This document shows positions 16,487 through 24,916 of a stretch of DNA of 24,916 nucleotides, piece by piece. A program made the position numbers and the translations under genes. The DNA comes from JBFKMV01 sp041629655 (GTDB lineage: Bacteria > Acidobacteriota > Polarisedimenticolia > Polarisedimenticolales > Polarisedimenticolaceae). The stretch spans positions 1 through 24,916 of the forward strand of contig JBFKMV010000058.1 of assembly GCA_041629655.1 (NCBI GenBank). Reading direction: 5' to 3'. Numbering within the stretch: position 1 is the stretch's first letter; every line of letters begins with the position of its first letter. Below the pieces are notes generated by a model. It made no database searches. It was not told the DNA's origin and saw only the letters and a list, made by a program, of their open reading frames with translations.

Positions 16487-16491
16487 GGAGG
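16487..16491 (+). promoter_or_regulatory. Ribosome binding site that fixes the GGDEF/EAL start
   Basis: GGAGG lies 5 nt before ATG 16497. An in-frame TTG at 16485 overlaps this site and cannot be the main start. Confidence 0.7.
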
Positions 16492-16496
16492 TTTCC

Positions 16497-18998
16497 ATGA
16501 CAACTACCGGAACACCTCGTGACTCGATTGGCCGATCCTCGAACCGGGTTCAGCAGCCGGATGATCTTGCGGCGGACATCGTCGACACCGTGCGAGAGCC
16601 GTTGCTGGTACTGGATGCCAATCTGAAGGTTGTTACTGCCAACCGTTCGTTTTTCCGGACGTTCAAGGTAGCACCCGAGGAGACCACGGGAAAAAGCTTC
16701 TATCGCCTGGGTAACGGACAATGGGACATCCTCAAGCTGCAAGAGCTGCTGGGAACGCTCCTCCAGAAGAACACTACTGTTGAAGGCTATGAGGTGGAAT
16801 GCGATTTCCCGGTGATCGGGCGGCGCGTAATGTGCCTGAATGCCCGGACGATTTACCGAAAGGCACAGCAGGCACAGACGATCCTCCTGGCCATCGAGGA
16901 CATTACCGACCGCAGGGAGGCGGAACAGCGAAGACGGAGAGCGCGTGTCTATGCCGAGAACATCGTGGAAACGGTGCGTGAGCCCCTGCTGATCCTCGAC
17001 CGGGAGTTTCGTGTGGTCTCGGCCAATCGGTCCTTCTACACCACGTTTCAGGTCACGCGAGACGAGACAGAGAACAAACCGATTTACGAGCTCGGTAACA
17101 AGCAATGGAGTTTTCCCATATTGCACCGGCTGCTGGAGCAGATCCATTCAAAGCACAACGAGGTCCGCGACGTCGAGGTTACGCACGACTTCCCGGGTAT
17201 CGGACACAAGACGATGCTGCTGAACGCGCGAAAAATCCTGGAACAGACCGGCCAGCGGCAGTTGGTCCTTCTGGCCATGGAGGACATCACCGCACGCAAG
17301 TGCGCCGAGGAGGCGTTGTTCCAGGAAAAGGAGCGCGCCGAGGTCACCCTGACCTCCATTGGCGATGGCGTCATTACCACCGATGCTGAAGGCGCTGTCC
17401 AGTACTTGAACCCCGTGGCCGCCACGTTGACCGGCTGGACCGTGGACGAAGCCCGCGGTCAGCCTCTGGCAACGGTGTTCCACATCGTGGACGAAAACCA
17501 CAATCCCGCACCGGACCCCGTGGCCCGCTGCCTGGAGGAGGAGTGCATAACCGGGCTGGCGAACCACACCATTCTCATCGGACGCGATGGGAAGGAGTTC
17601 TCCATCCAGGACTCCGTGGCGCCCATCCGGGGCCGTGACGGGCGGATCCTGGGGGCGGTACTGGTGTTCCGTGATGTCACCGCGGCTCGGCTGATCGGGC
17701 TTCAGCTGGCCCACCAGGCAACCCACGACGCATTGACCGGGCTCGTGAATCGGGAGGAGTTCGAACACCGTCTGGAACGGGTGATGGAGACGGCCCGGAT
17801 CCAGGAGGCAGACCACGCTCTGTGCTACCTGGACCTGGACCAGTTCAAGATCGTCAACGATACCTGTGGTCATGCAGCGGGGGATGAGCTGTTGCGCCAG
17901 GTCGGGCGTTTGTTGCAGCAGAACGTGAGGAAACGAGACACCTTGGCCCGTCTCGGAGGTGATGAGTTCGGGCTGTTGATGGAGCACTGCTCGCTCAAGC
18001 AGGCCGCGCGGGTGGCTCGCGCGGTGTGCGCAGCAGTCGAGGGCTTTCGGTTTCTGTGGGACAGGAAGACGTTCAGCATTGGTGTGAGCATTGGACTGGT
18101 GCCCATCACCGAGAATGGTCACGGCGTCAGTGGCGTGCTGCGTGCCGCCGACACCGCCTGCTATGCGGCTAAAGAGAACGGGGGCAACCGCATTCATGTC
18201 TACGGTGACGGCGACCCGGAACTGGCCCAGCGGCACGGCGTAACGCAGTGGGTGGGACGGATCAATCGAGCGCTGGAGGAAGAGCGCTTTTGTCTGTATT
18301 TCCAGCCGATTTCACCGGTGGCCGGCGGCGAGATGCAGGGCGCGCACTACGAGCTACTGCTGCGGATGAAAGACGAACAAGGACAGATCGTGCTCCCCGG
18401 TGCTTTTCTGCCCGCCGCCGAGCGCTACGACCTTGCCACCAAGCTCGACCGGTGGGTCATTCATGCCATGTTCGAGTGGCTTACCCGTCATCGGGAGCAC
18501 CTCGAGCAGCTATACCTTTGCGAAATCAATCTCTCCGGACAATCGATTGGTAATGCAGAGTTTCTAAGCGCCGTAATCCGCGAGTTTGACGAGACGAACA
18601 TCCCCGCGGAGAAGATTTGCTTTGAAGTCACGGAGACAGCCGCGATCGCGAACCTCACGAGAGCGACGCACTTCATCCGAACGCTCAAGGCCCGAGGCTG
18701 CCGTTTTGCGTTGGACGATTTTGGCAGTGGATTGTCGTCCTTTGCCTATCTCAAGAACTTGCCCGTGGACTTTCTGAAGATTGACGGGGTGTTCGTGAAG
18801 AACATCGCCGACGACCCTACCGACCTGGCGATGGTGAAGTCCATCAACGAGATCGGCCACACGATGGGCAAGCGGACCATCGCCGAGTTCGTGGAGAACG
18901 CTGCCATACTGCGGAAACTGAAGCTGCCTGATATTGGCGTCGATTACGCCCAGGGCTATCACATGGGCCGACCAAGACCGATCATCGACATGTCGTGA
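16497..18998 (+). CDS. PAS-PAS-PAS-GGDEF-EAL cyclic-di-GMP protein
   Basis: This soluble protein of 833 residues has three sensor domains. PAS1 (about 28-140) and PAS2 (about 153-268) are close relatives (VREPLLVLD and VREPLLILD, each followed by ANRSF). PAS3 covers about 280-398. The GGDEF domain (about 405-570) has GGDEF at 487-491 and an inhibitory site RxxD at R478/D481, so it should make c-di-GMP under feedback control. The EAL domain (about 583-828) has ELLLR (E619) in place of EALLR. It keeps N678, E710, D740-D741, K761, E797 and Q819, so phosphodiesterase activity is possible. There are no membrane helices. Of codons 2-25 only 12 of 24 end in G or C, against 23 of 24 in the PEGA kinase, which points to horizontal transfer. 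Start fixed by GGAGG 5 nt upstream. Confidence 0.95.
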   Translation: MTTTGTPRDSIGRSSNRVQQPDDLAADIVDTVREPLLVLDANLKVVTANRSFFRTFKVAPEETTGKSFYRLGNGQWDILKLQELLGTLLQKNTTVEGYEVECDFPVIGRRVMCLNARTIYRKAQQAQTILLAIEDITDRREAEQRRRRARVYAENIVETVREPLLILDREFRVVSANRSFYTTFQVTRDETENKPIYELGNKQWSFPILHRLLEQIHSKHNEVRDVEVTHDFPGIGHKTMLLNARKILEQTGQRQLVLLAMEDITARKCAEEALFQEKERAEVTLTSIGDGVITTDAEGAVQYLNPVAATLTGWTVDEARGQPLATVFHIVDENHNPAPDPVARCLEEECITGLANHTILIGRDGKEFSIQDSVAPIRGRDGRILGAVLVFRDVTAARLIGLQLAHQATHDALTGLVNREEFEHRLERVMETARIQEADHALCYLDLDQFKIVNDTCGHAAGDELLRQVGRLLQQNVRKRDTLARLGGDEFGLLMEHCSLKQAARVARAVCAAVEGFRFLWDRKTFSIGVSIGLVPITENGHGVSGVLRAADTACYAAKENGGNRIHVYGDGDPELAQRHGVTQWVGRINRALEEERFCLYFQPISPVAGGEMQGAHYELLLRMKDEQGQIVLPGAFLPAAERYDLATKLDRWVIHAMFEWLTRHREHLEQLYLCEINLSGQSIGNAEFLSAVIREFDETNIPAEKICFEVTETAAIANLTRATHFIRTLKARGCRFALDDFGSGLSSFAYLKNLPVDFLKIDGVFVKNIADDPTDLAMVKSINEIGHTMGKRTIAEFVENAAILRKLKLPDIGVDYAQGYHMGRPRPIIDMS

Positions 18999-19093
18999 AA
19001 GACCGGTGAGGCGATCGTTGAATACAACATGGTATGTCTTCATATCGGCGACATGCGGTGGTGGTGGATTGGGCTGCCGCGACGCCCTGAGCA

Positions 19094-19900
19094 TCAGGCC
19101 CCGGCCCGGATCTCCTCGACGAAGGCGCCGACTGCCTCCACGACCACGTCGGGCTTGCTGAACTGCATGTAGTGCGTGGCGCCCGGAACGGTCTCCAGGC
19201 GTCCTCGCGAGCTGAGCGCGGCGAGCTCCCCCTGGAGCGTGAGCCAGATCGCGAATCCCTCGTCGGCCTGCGCCTGGTCGGCGTCGGGGATCTTGGACGC
19301 GTCCGGAGCGTCGCCGATACTGAGGACCAGCAGCGGCAGATCGCCGAACGAGCGGACCTCGCCGGCGAGCGCCAGGGTCTGCTGGATCCGGCCGAACTCG
19401 GACATGACCGTCGCGATGCTGCCCGCCGACACTGCCAAGAGCGCCTGCTGCTTGTCCTCGGGCAGCGCCGACACGCGCAGCTCGCCGGTCATCACGTGTC
19501 GCATGACCCCGACCTGCCGCAACAGCGGCACCGAACGGATCAGCAGCGCCGGCGGAGGCCGGAAGTCGCCCATCATCGGCAGGCGATCGAACTGCTCCGG
19601 GTGCGACGACTCGACCAGCACCAGGCCCGCGACCTGGTCCGGGTAGGCGGCGGCGAAGAGCCGGGCGTAGACGCCGCCCATCGACTGGGCGACGAGCACG
19701 AACGGGCCGCTCTCGCCGGCCCGGCGCAGCAGCTCGTCCAGCTCGGACACGATCCGGTCCCCGCTGCGCGGCCGCGGACCGATCTCGCTCCACGCGATCC
19801 CGGCCCGGTCGTAGGCGCAGGTGCGACTGATCGCCGCCAGCCGGTCGTGCTGCAGCGACCAGGAGAGCGAGCCGAAGGGGTCCATGCCGGCCTCGAGCAC
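19094..19900 (-). CDS. Alpha/beta hydrolase, probably 5'-truncated
   Basis: A hydrolase of the alpha/beta fold. The nucleophile is Ser73 in VAQSMGG, where the usual first Gly of GxSxG is Ala. A likely catalytic His is in ATHYMQFSKPD (about H243). CAYDRAGIAWSE is a typical family segment. The first canonical start is GTG at 19900, giving 268 residues that begin MLEAGMDPFG, which is too late: relatives carry a strand and glycine turn before this point. That part is present upstream in frame (LVSLGSHSLHLDCRGEGSPT, 19903-19963) but has no ATG, GTG or TTG before the stop at 20009-20011; only CTG (19961-19963) is available. So either a CTG start is used or the 5' end was lost. The substrate is unknown. 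It lies downstream of the exporter operon on the same strand. Confidence 0.75.
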   Translation of the reverse strand: MLEAGMDPFGSLSWSLQHDRLAAISRTCAYDRAGIAWSEIGPRPRSGDRIVSELDELLRRAGESGPFVLVAQSMGGVYARLFAAAYPDQVAGLVLVESSHPEQFDRLPMMGDFRPPPALLIRSVPLLRQVGVMRHVMTGELRVSALPEDKQQALLAVSAGSIATVMSEFGRIQQTLALAGEVRSFGDLPLLVLSIGDAPDASKIPDADQAQADEGFAIWLTLQGELAALSSRGRLETVPGATHYMQFSKPDVVVEAVGAFVEEIRAGA

Positions 19901-20100
19901 GACCGTCGGCGAACCTTCACCGCGGCAGTCGAGATGGAGGGAGTGGCTGCCCAGCGAAACCAGCCGGCCGGGCGGGGGAGGGTCCCCCCTCCCTTCGAGG
20001 TGTCGGGTTTATACGGGTGTCGGGAGGGACGGTTCGGAACCGCGTCAGCGCCGGGCCGGCACGCTGGCCGTCGCCTTCTCCACCCGGTCGCGGTCCGCGG

Positions 20101-20118
20101 GGGCGAGACGCCTCGCCC
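20101..20118 (-). terminator. Hairpin after the adaptor gene
   Basis: GGGCGAG-4 nt-CTCGCCC is a perfect 7-bp stem starting 18 nt past the stop codon of the HlyD-type gene. It is well placed to end the exporter operon, but it lacks a T-run. Confidence 0.4.
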
Positions 20119-20136
20119 GACGCAGCACGATCGCGC

Positions 20137-21357
20137 TCAGCTCGGGCGAGCCGTGACGCGGAGGCCGTCGACGACGCTGTCGCCGGGGTGCAGGATGACC
20201 TCCTCGCCCTCCTCGATGCCGCTCAGGACCTCGGCGACGAGGTCGCCCTGGCGGCCGATCTCGACCTTGCGCAGCCGTGCCCTGCCGGCCTCGACGGCGA
20301 ACACGGCCCAGTCGTCGTCGTTGCGGAACAGGCTGCCGGTCGGAACCTGCAGGACATCCTCCCCTTCCCACAGCACCACCCGCAGCTCCACGCGGAAGCC
20401 GTCGGCCAGCCCCGGACGGGCCTCCGGCGGGTCGACGAGATCGATCACGACGTTGACCCGCTGCTCTTCGACGCCCAGGGCGGAGATCTTCATGAAGCCC
20501 GAGGGCTCGACGCGCCGCACCCGTCCCTCGAGCGCCTGCTCTCCGCCCCACTCCTCGATCAGCGCCCGGTGACCGGGACGGATCTTGACCGCGTCCGCGG
20601 AGAGATAGTCGGCCACGATCTCGAGGTCCGCCGGCATCCCCACTTCCAGGAGCGGCTCGCCCGCGGGCACCACCGCCTCGCTCTCCCGCAGGCGGCGCAG
20701 GACCACCCCGTCCACCGGCGAGCGGAGGGAGATCGGAGAGCGCGCCTCGCCCTTCCCCGGATTGCCGCCCGGCGGGGCGGACTCGAGCAGCCGGGCGCGG
20801 GCCACCTCGAGCTGATGACGGGCGGTCTGGGCGGAGAAGTCGGCCGCCTCGAGAGCTTCCTCCCTGCTGCGCGCCGCGAGCTCCGCCGCCTCGAGCTGCT
20901 CCTCGGAGACGATTCGATCGGCCGCCAGGCGCCGGCTGCGCTCGAGCTCGGCCAGGGCGAACTCCAGCTCGGCCTCGATGCGGTCCCGCTCCGCCCGCGC
21001 GCTCTGGAGGCTCGCCCGCGCCGCCCGGACGCCCGCCTCGGCCTCGGCCCGGCTGCGGGCGTCGAGCAGGGTCGGCGCCTGCGGCTGGAAGAGCGCCAGC
21101 ACGGTCTCGTCCGCCTCGACGGGGTCGCCCGGCTCGAGCTCGATCCGGAGCACGCGGCCGGCCAGCGGCGCCGAGACGACGAATCGATCCCGGACCCGCG
21201 TCTCGCCCTCCTCGTCGAGGGTGATCATCAGCGGCGCCCGCTCGACGGCGGCGATGTCGACGGGCTCGGGTCGCGGCCAGAACGCCCACGCCAGCAGCAG
21301 CAGCAGCAGGACTCCGCCGATCACCCACGTCAGCAAGCGCTTGTGCTTCGTCTTCAT
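20137..21357 (-). CDS. HlyD/MFP-type periplasmic adaptor of an ABC exporter
   Basis: A protein of 406 residues with one N-terminal membrane anchor (LLTWVIGGVLLLLLLAWAF, about 8-26). After it come a lipoyl/barrel-sandwich half (FVVSAPLAGRVLRIELEPGD), a long helical hairpin (about 100-195, rich in Ala, Glu and Arg) and the second lipoyl half (LRSPVDGVVLRRLRE). A beta-barrel and membrane-proximal part ends the protein. This is the standard order of membrane-fusion proteins, which bridge an inner-membrane exporter to an outer-membrane channel. The ATG at 21357 lies 12 bp after the permease stop, with GAGGG upstream. It is the last gene of the operon ATPase-permease-adaptor, a DevCBA/MacAB-like arrangement. 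No outer-membrane channel gene is present in the window. Confidence 0.92.
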   Translation of the reverse strand: MKTKHKRLLTWVIGGVLLLLLLAWAFWPRPEPVDIAAVERAPLMITLDEEGETRVRDRFVVSAPLAGRVLRIELEPGDPVEADETVLALFQPQAPTLLDARSRAEAEAGVRAARASLQSARAERDRIEAELEFALAELERSRRLAADRIVSEEQLEAAELAARSREEALEAADFSAQTARHQLEVARARLLESAPPGGNPGKGEARSPISLRSPVDGVVLRRLRESEAVVPAGEPLLEVGMPADLEIVADYLSADAVKIRPGHRALIEEWGGEQALEGRVRRVEPSGFMKISALGVEEQRVNVVIDLVDPPEARPGLADGFRVELRVVLWEGEDVLQVPTGSLFRNDDDWAVFAVEAGRARLRKVEIGRQGDLVAEVLSGIEEGEEVILHPGDSVVDGLRVTARPS

Positions 21358-21369
21358 GGTCCGTCACCC

Positions 21370-23733
21370 TCATTCACGCGACTTGAGGACCGCCACCAGA
21401 TCGAGCCGGTCCAGACGCCGCCGGACCGCGAGGCCGGAGAGCGCCGACATCGCGGCCACGAGCAGCGCCGACCAGGCGTAGCTCACCGGTTCGACCACCA
21501 TCGGGATCCGCAACAGCTCGGACGCCAGGGCCTCGATGATGCCGCGGCAGAAGAGGTAGCCCAGCACGAGGCCGAGCGGGATCGCGAGCAGCGTCACGAC
21601 CGCCAGCTCGCCGAGCAGGATGAACGAGATCTCGGCCCGGGTGAATCCCAGCACGCGCAGGCTCGCCAGGTCGCGCTCGCGCTCGGACAGCGAGATGCGG
21701 GCGCTGTTGTAGACCACGCCGCAGGCGATGACGGCGGCGAAGATCAGGTTGATGCCGATCATCAGGCCCAGCGTCGTGCCGATGGTGTCCTGGAAGCTCT
21801 GGTAGGCCGCGGTGGTGAGGCTCACCCCGGCGACGCGCGGCGTCGCCTTCAGGCGTTCGTGGAGCAGGTCGAGCTGCGCCGGATCGACCTCGAGGAAGGC
21901 GCCGGACAGCAGCTTCCCCTCCCGCATCAACCGACGCAGCGCGCCGATCTCCATGTAGGCCGAGGTCCCCATGAGCTCGTCGACCAGCCGGGAGACGGGG
22001 ACCGTGCGCACCGGACGGCCTGCCTCGAGCACCTCGACGATCATGCGGTCTCCGACCTCGACGCCGAGGGCCTTGCCGAGCGTGGACGAGAGCACGAGTC
22101 CCGCTGGCGGCAGCTCGACGACCCCGTCGGTCTGGCCGATCACCCGGTTCAGGCGCGGCGCGGCCGGCAGACCCAGGATCGCGGTCTGGCGCGAGCGCGA
22201 GCCGTGGCGTAGACGCACCGGCACGCTCCGGAAGGCCTCGATGGAGAGGACGCCGGGCATCCGTGCCACCTCGTGACGTACCGCCGCGGAGGTCGGCTCG
22301 ACGAACGTGGTGGTCACGTCGTGCAGCATGACCTCCTGGAACTGCACCTTCATCAACAGGTCGATGGCGTCGACGAAGAAGAACCCGAAGACCAAGAGCG
22401 CGATGGCGAAGGCGATCCCCGTGGCCGAGAGCAGCGTCCGCAACGGGCGCCGGCCCAGGTTGCGCAGGATCATCCGCCCCGGCTCGGACAGCAGCCGGGC
22501 GAGACCGATCCGCTCGAGCCAGCTGTGCCTGAAGCTGGCCGGGGGCTCGGGACGCATCGCCTCGGCCGGCGGCAGGGCCACGGCACGGCGCACGGCGCCG
22601 AATGCGCCCAGGGTCGCCGCTCCCAGGCTCACCGCGAGGGCGGCGACCGCGATTCTCGGCGACAGGAAATAGGCGAAGATCGGAAAACGGAAGTACTGGC
22701 TGTACATGCTCGTCAGGCCGCGTCCCAGCCAGGCGCCGACGGCGATCCCCACCAGCCCACCGAGCAGCGCGATGACGAGGCCGAGCTTGGTGTAGTGAAG
22801 CGCCACGTCCCCGTTCGAGTAACCCACCGCCTTGAGCGCGGCGATCTGGGTTCGTTGCACCGAGATGATCCGCGAGAGCACGACGTTGAGCAGGAAGGCG
22901 GCCACGGCGAGGAAGACCACCGGCAGGATCGAGCCCATCGTCTGCATCTCGCGCATCTCGTTCTCGACGAACCACGCCGAGACCTGGAGCCGGCGCGGGA
23001 TCGAGCCCAGGCCGCCGTAGCGTCGCAGCTCGCGGTCGACCCCGTCGATCACCTGCTCCGCCGAGGCGCCGGGAGACAACGCCAGCGAGACGTCGTTGAA
23101 CCCGCCCTCCATGTCGAAGGCCGAGGCCAGCGCGCGCCGCCCCATCCAGAACACGCCGAACCGCCGGTCGTCGGGGAGCAGGTCGCCCGGCGCGATGGTG
23201 TAGACGAACTCCGGCGAGAGGGCCACGCCCACGATCTCCAGCTCCCGGCGCCGGCCGTTGATGATCGCGCCCACCCGGTCGCCGGGCCCGAGCCCGTGCG
23301 CGAGCGCGAAGGCCTCGATCACCAGCACCTCGTCGGGGCGCCCGGGCTCGATGTAGCGTCCCTCGACCAGGTACAGGTCGTTCAGGATCGCCCGCCGGTG
23401 CTCGGGAATCGACAGCAGCAGCCCGACCGCGGGCTCGGTCATGCCGGCGACGTCGAGCGTCACCTGGACCACCACGCGCGGCTCGACCCGCGCCACGCCG
23501 GGCAGGGCCTCGATCCGCGACGCCGTCGCCAGCGGCGCGCGCTTGAGCGAGGCGAAGACGTCGGCGAAGCGATAGCGGTCGTAGTACGCCCGGTGCGTGG
23601 TGTCCAGCGACTCGAACGTGGAGAAGTACATCGTGAACATCGCCACGCCGGCGGCGATCACGAGACCGATCGCCAGCGCCTGGCCCTTGAGCTGCCGCAG
23701 ATCGCGCAGGAGCTTTCGGTCGATGGTCAGCAC
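21370..23733 (-). CDS. FtsX-family ABC exporter permease with two FtsX units
   Basis: A protein of 787 residues. The N-terminal helix (about 16-40, ALAIGLVIAAGVAMFTMYFS) is followed by a large periplasmic domain. A first FtsX helix group starts near VVFLAVAAFLLNVVLSRI. A second unit starts at LLSATGIAFAIALLVFGFFF, with another periplasmic domain, and a final helix group runs from LIFAAVIACGVVYNSARI to the end. The duplicated layout gives about eight to ten helices, as in MacB/LolC-like permeases that move substrates from the outer leaflet or periplasm. The start is GTG at 23733; the ribosome site is weak and translation is probably coupled to the ATPase, whose stop is 4 bp away. The substrate is unknown; lipids, lipoproteins or peptides are possible. 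Confidence 0.92.
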   Translation of the reverse strand: MLTIDRKLLRDLRQLKGQALAIGLVIAAGVAMFTMYFSTFESLDTTHRAYYDRYRFADVFASLKRAPLATASRIEALPGVARVEPRVVVQVTLDVAGMTEPAVGLLLSIPEHRRAILNDLYLVEGRYIEPGRPDEVLVIEAFALAHGLGPGDRVGAIINGRRRELEIVGVALSPEFVYTIAPGDLLPDDRRFGVFWMGRRALASAFDMEGGFNDVSLALSPGASAEQVIDGVDRELRRYGGLGSIPRRLQVSAWFVENEMREMQTMGSILPVVFLAVAAFLLNVVLSRIISVQRTQIAALKAVGYSNGDVALHYTKLGLVIALLGGLVGIAVGAWLGRGLTSMYSQYFRFPIFAYFLSPRIAVAALAVSLGAATLGAFGAVRRAVALPPAEAMRPEPPASFRHSWLERIGLARLLSEPGRMILRNLGRRPLRTLLSATGIAFAIALLVFGFFFVDAIDLLMKVQFQEVMLHDVTTTFVEPTSAAVRHEVARMPGVLSIEAFRSVPVRLRHGSRSRQTAILGLPAAPRLNRVIGQTDGVVELPPAGLVLSSTLGKALGVEVGDRMIVEVLEAGRPVRTVPVSRLVDELMGTSAYMEIGALRRLMREGKLLSGAFLEVDPAQLDLLHERLKATPRVAGVSLTTAAYQSFQDTIGTTLGLMIGINLIFAAVIACGVVYNSARISLSERERDLASLRVLGFTRAEISFILLGELAVVTLLAIPLGLVLGYLFCRGIIEALASELLRIPMVVEPVSYAWSALLVAAMSALSGLAVRRRLDRLDLVAVLKSRE

Positions 23734-23737
23734 GGCT

Positions 23738-24457
<720 letters not shown>

Positions 24458-24607
24458 CTCGACGCCTCCCGGCGCGTGCGCTCGACGACTCCGTAGGCCC
24501 GGAGACTCGGAGGAGCTCAGCAGCGCGAGACACTCCCGACCGCCGTGTTCGACTTCAGGCGAGCGTACGCGCCGGACGGGAAGGACCCAACGGCGAATGA
24601 CGACTCT
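24458..24607. other. Divergent promoter region of the exporter operon and lipoprotein gene
   Basis: These 150 bp separate two outward-reading starts. They must carry both promoters unless the lipoprotein gene starts at GTG 24545. I see no convincing -35/-10 pair on either strand. Confidence 0.4.
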
Positions 24608-24916
24608 TTGCGTCGTCTTTCTCCGGGTCGAGCCCGCGAGCCGATCGCCGGCTCGCTCCTGCTGCTCTTGCCGGCATGTTCCCCGACGACCCGTGGCGAG
24701 CCCGATCTTGCGGGCGTGCTGGATCGCCACGTCGAGGCTCGCGGCGGGGCCGCTGCGATCGAGGAAGCCCTGAGGCGGGGCATCCTCGGCAACCTGTACG
24801 GACTGCACGAGCTGGCCGAACGCGGTTACGAGCTGACCCTCGTCGGACGCACGGCACGGAGCGCGCGACCGGTCTGGGAGATCCTCCAGACCGCTCCCGA
24901 CGGGTCGTCCAAGCAC
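24608..24916 (+). CDS. Putative lipoprotein, N-terminal part (runs off right end)
   Basis: The frame from TTG 24608 is open to the window end (103 codons). It begins with Arg-rich residues, then a hydrophobic run ending in a lipobox: GSLLLLLPACSPTTRGEPD, with Cys as the lipidated residue. After it, LDRHVEARGGAAAIEEAL is the start motif of many periplasmic or outer-membrane proteins of the LolA-like fold, followed by ERGYELTLVGRTA. Codons in this frame end mostly in G or C, as in nearby genes. The start is uncertain: no good ribosome site precedes the TTG, and GTG 24545 is an alternative. It is divergent from the ABC exporter operon and may belong to the same envelope function. The role is not established. 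Confidence 0.6.
   Translation, partial: MRRLSPGRAREPIAGSLLLLLPACSPTTRGEPDLAGVLDRHVEARGGAAAIEEALRRGILGNLYGLHELAERGYELTLVGRTARSARPVWEILQTAPDGSSKH

Larger units (their letters stand above)
16251..16496. other. Upstream region of the acquired GGDEF/EAL gene
   Basis: These 246 bp follow the LysM gene. A small GC hairpin lies directly after its stop (GGCCC-AC-GGGCC, 16260-16271). The notable element is the perfect palindrome CACGGTG-T-CACCGTG (16314-16328), listed on its own. GC content drops along this stretch. I found no convincing -35/-10 pair. Confidence 0.5.

Noticed and set aside
16291..19018. GGCGATCG present on both sides of the acquired gene, as a possible target-site duplication
   Set aside because: An 8-mer of this composition is common here, and there are no terminal inverted repeats or transposase.
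24458..24916. N-terminal extension of the ABC ATPase to the window end
   Set aside because: The added residues have no domain or signal character, the ATG at 24457 has a strong ribosome site, and the opposite strand carries a lipoprotein-like frame.

Overview
The window is very GC-rich DNA, tightly packed with genes. Almost every third codon position is G or C, and this makes many long shadow ORFs. The gene content suggests a Gram-negative bacterium, probably of the Acidobacteriota (Thermoanaerobaculia-like). The clues are PknB-type Ser/Thr kinases with PEGA or multi-membrane tails, FHA proteins, a propeller/Y_Y_Y sensor kinase, and a secreted repeat protein with the C-terminal domain often seen in that phylum. 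The phylum is an inference. No rRNA, tRNA, CRISPR array, insertion sequence or phage gene was seen.

Region 1 (1-7413, all minus strand). In transcription order it holds a secreted protein with nine 29-residue repeats, a small exported Fn3-like protein, a large membrane sensor histidine kinase, a NarL/LuxR response regulator coupled to it by TGATCATG, and the start of an NmrA-like NAD(P)-binding protein that leaves the window at base 1. The two exported proteins form one pair (13 bp apart), and the kinase and regulator form another.

Region 2 (7526-9761). An arylamine N-acetyltransferase (minus) is divergent from an exported subtilisin-like protease (plus). The protease ORF is preceded in frame by the first 22 codons of a Ser/Thr kinase gene with its own start and ribosome site. 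This looks like a deletion or fusion scar.

Region 3 (9897-16250). This is a phospho-Ser/Thr signalling island. It holds a zinc-ribbon kinase with a large multi-spanning C-terminus, two divergent FHA proteins, a second kinase with an extracellular PEGA domain, and an exported triple-LysM protein whose start overlaps the kinase stop (GTGA). Kinases would write phosphates, FHA proteins would read them, and the PEGA and LysM parts could sense the envelope.

Region 4 (about 16300-19060). A PAS-PAS-PAS-GGDEF-EAL cyclic-di-GMP protein has clearly lower GC and different codon use from its neighbours. It looks like an acquired gene.

Region 5 (19094-24916). An alpha/beta hydrolase seems to have lost its normal 5' end. 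It follows a three-gene minus-strand exporter operon (MacB/LolD-type ATPase, double-FtsX permease, HlyD-type adaptor). Divergent from that operon, the start of a lipoprotein gene runs off the right end.

The candidates for something unusual are the kinase/protease scar, the kinase-FHA-FHA-kinase-LysM island, the 29-residue repeat protein and the start-less hydrolase. No clearly new system is demonstrated by the sequence alone.
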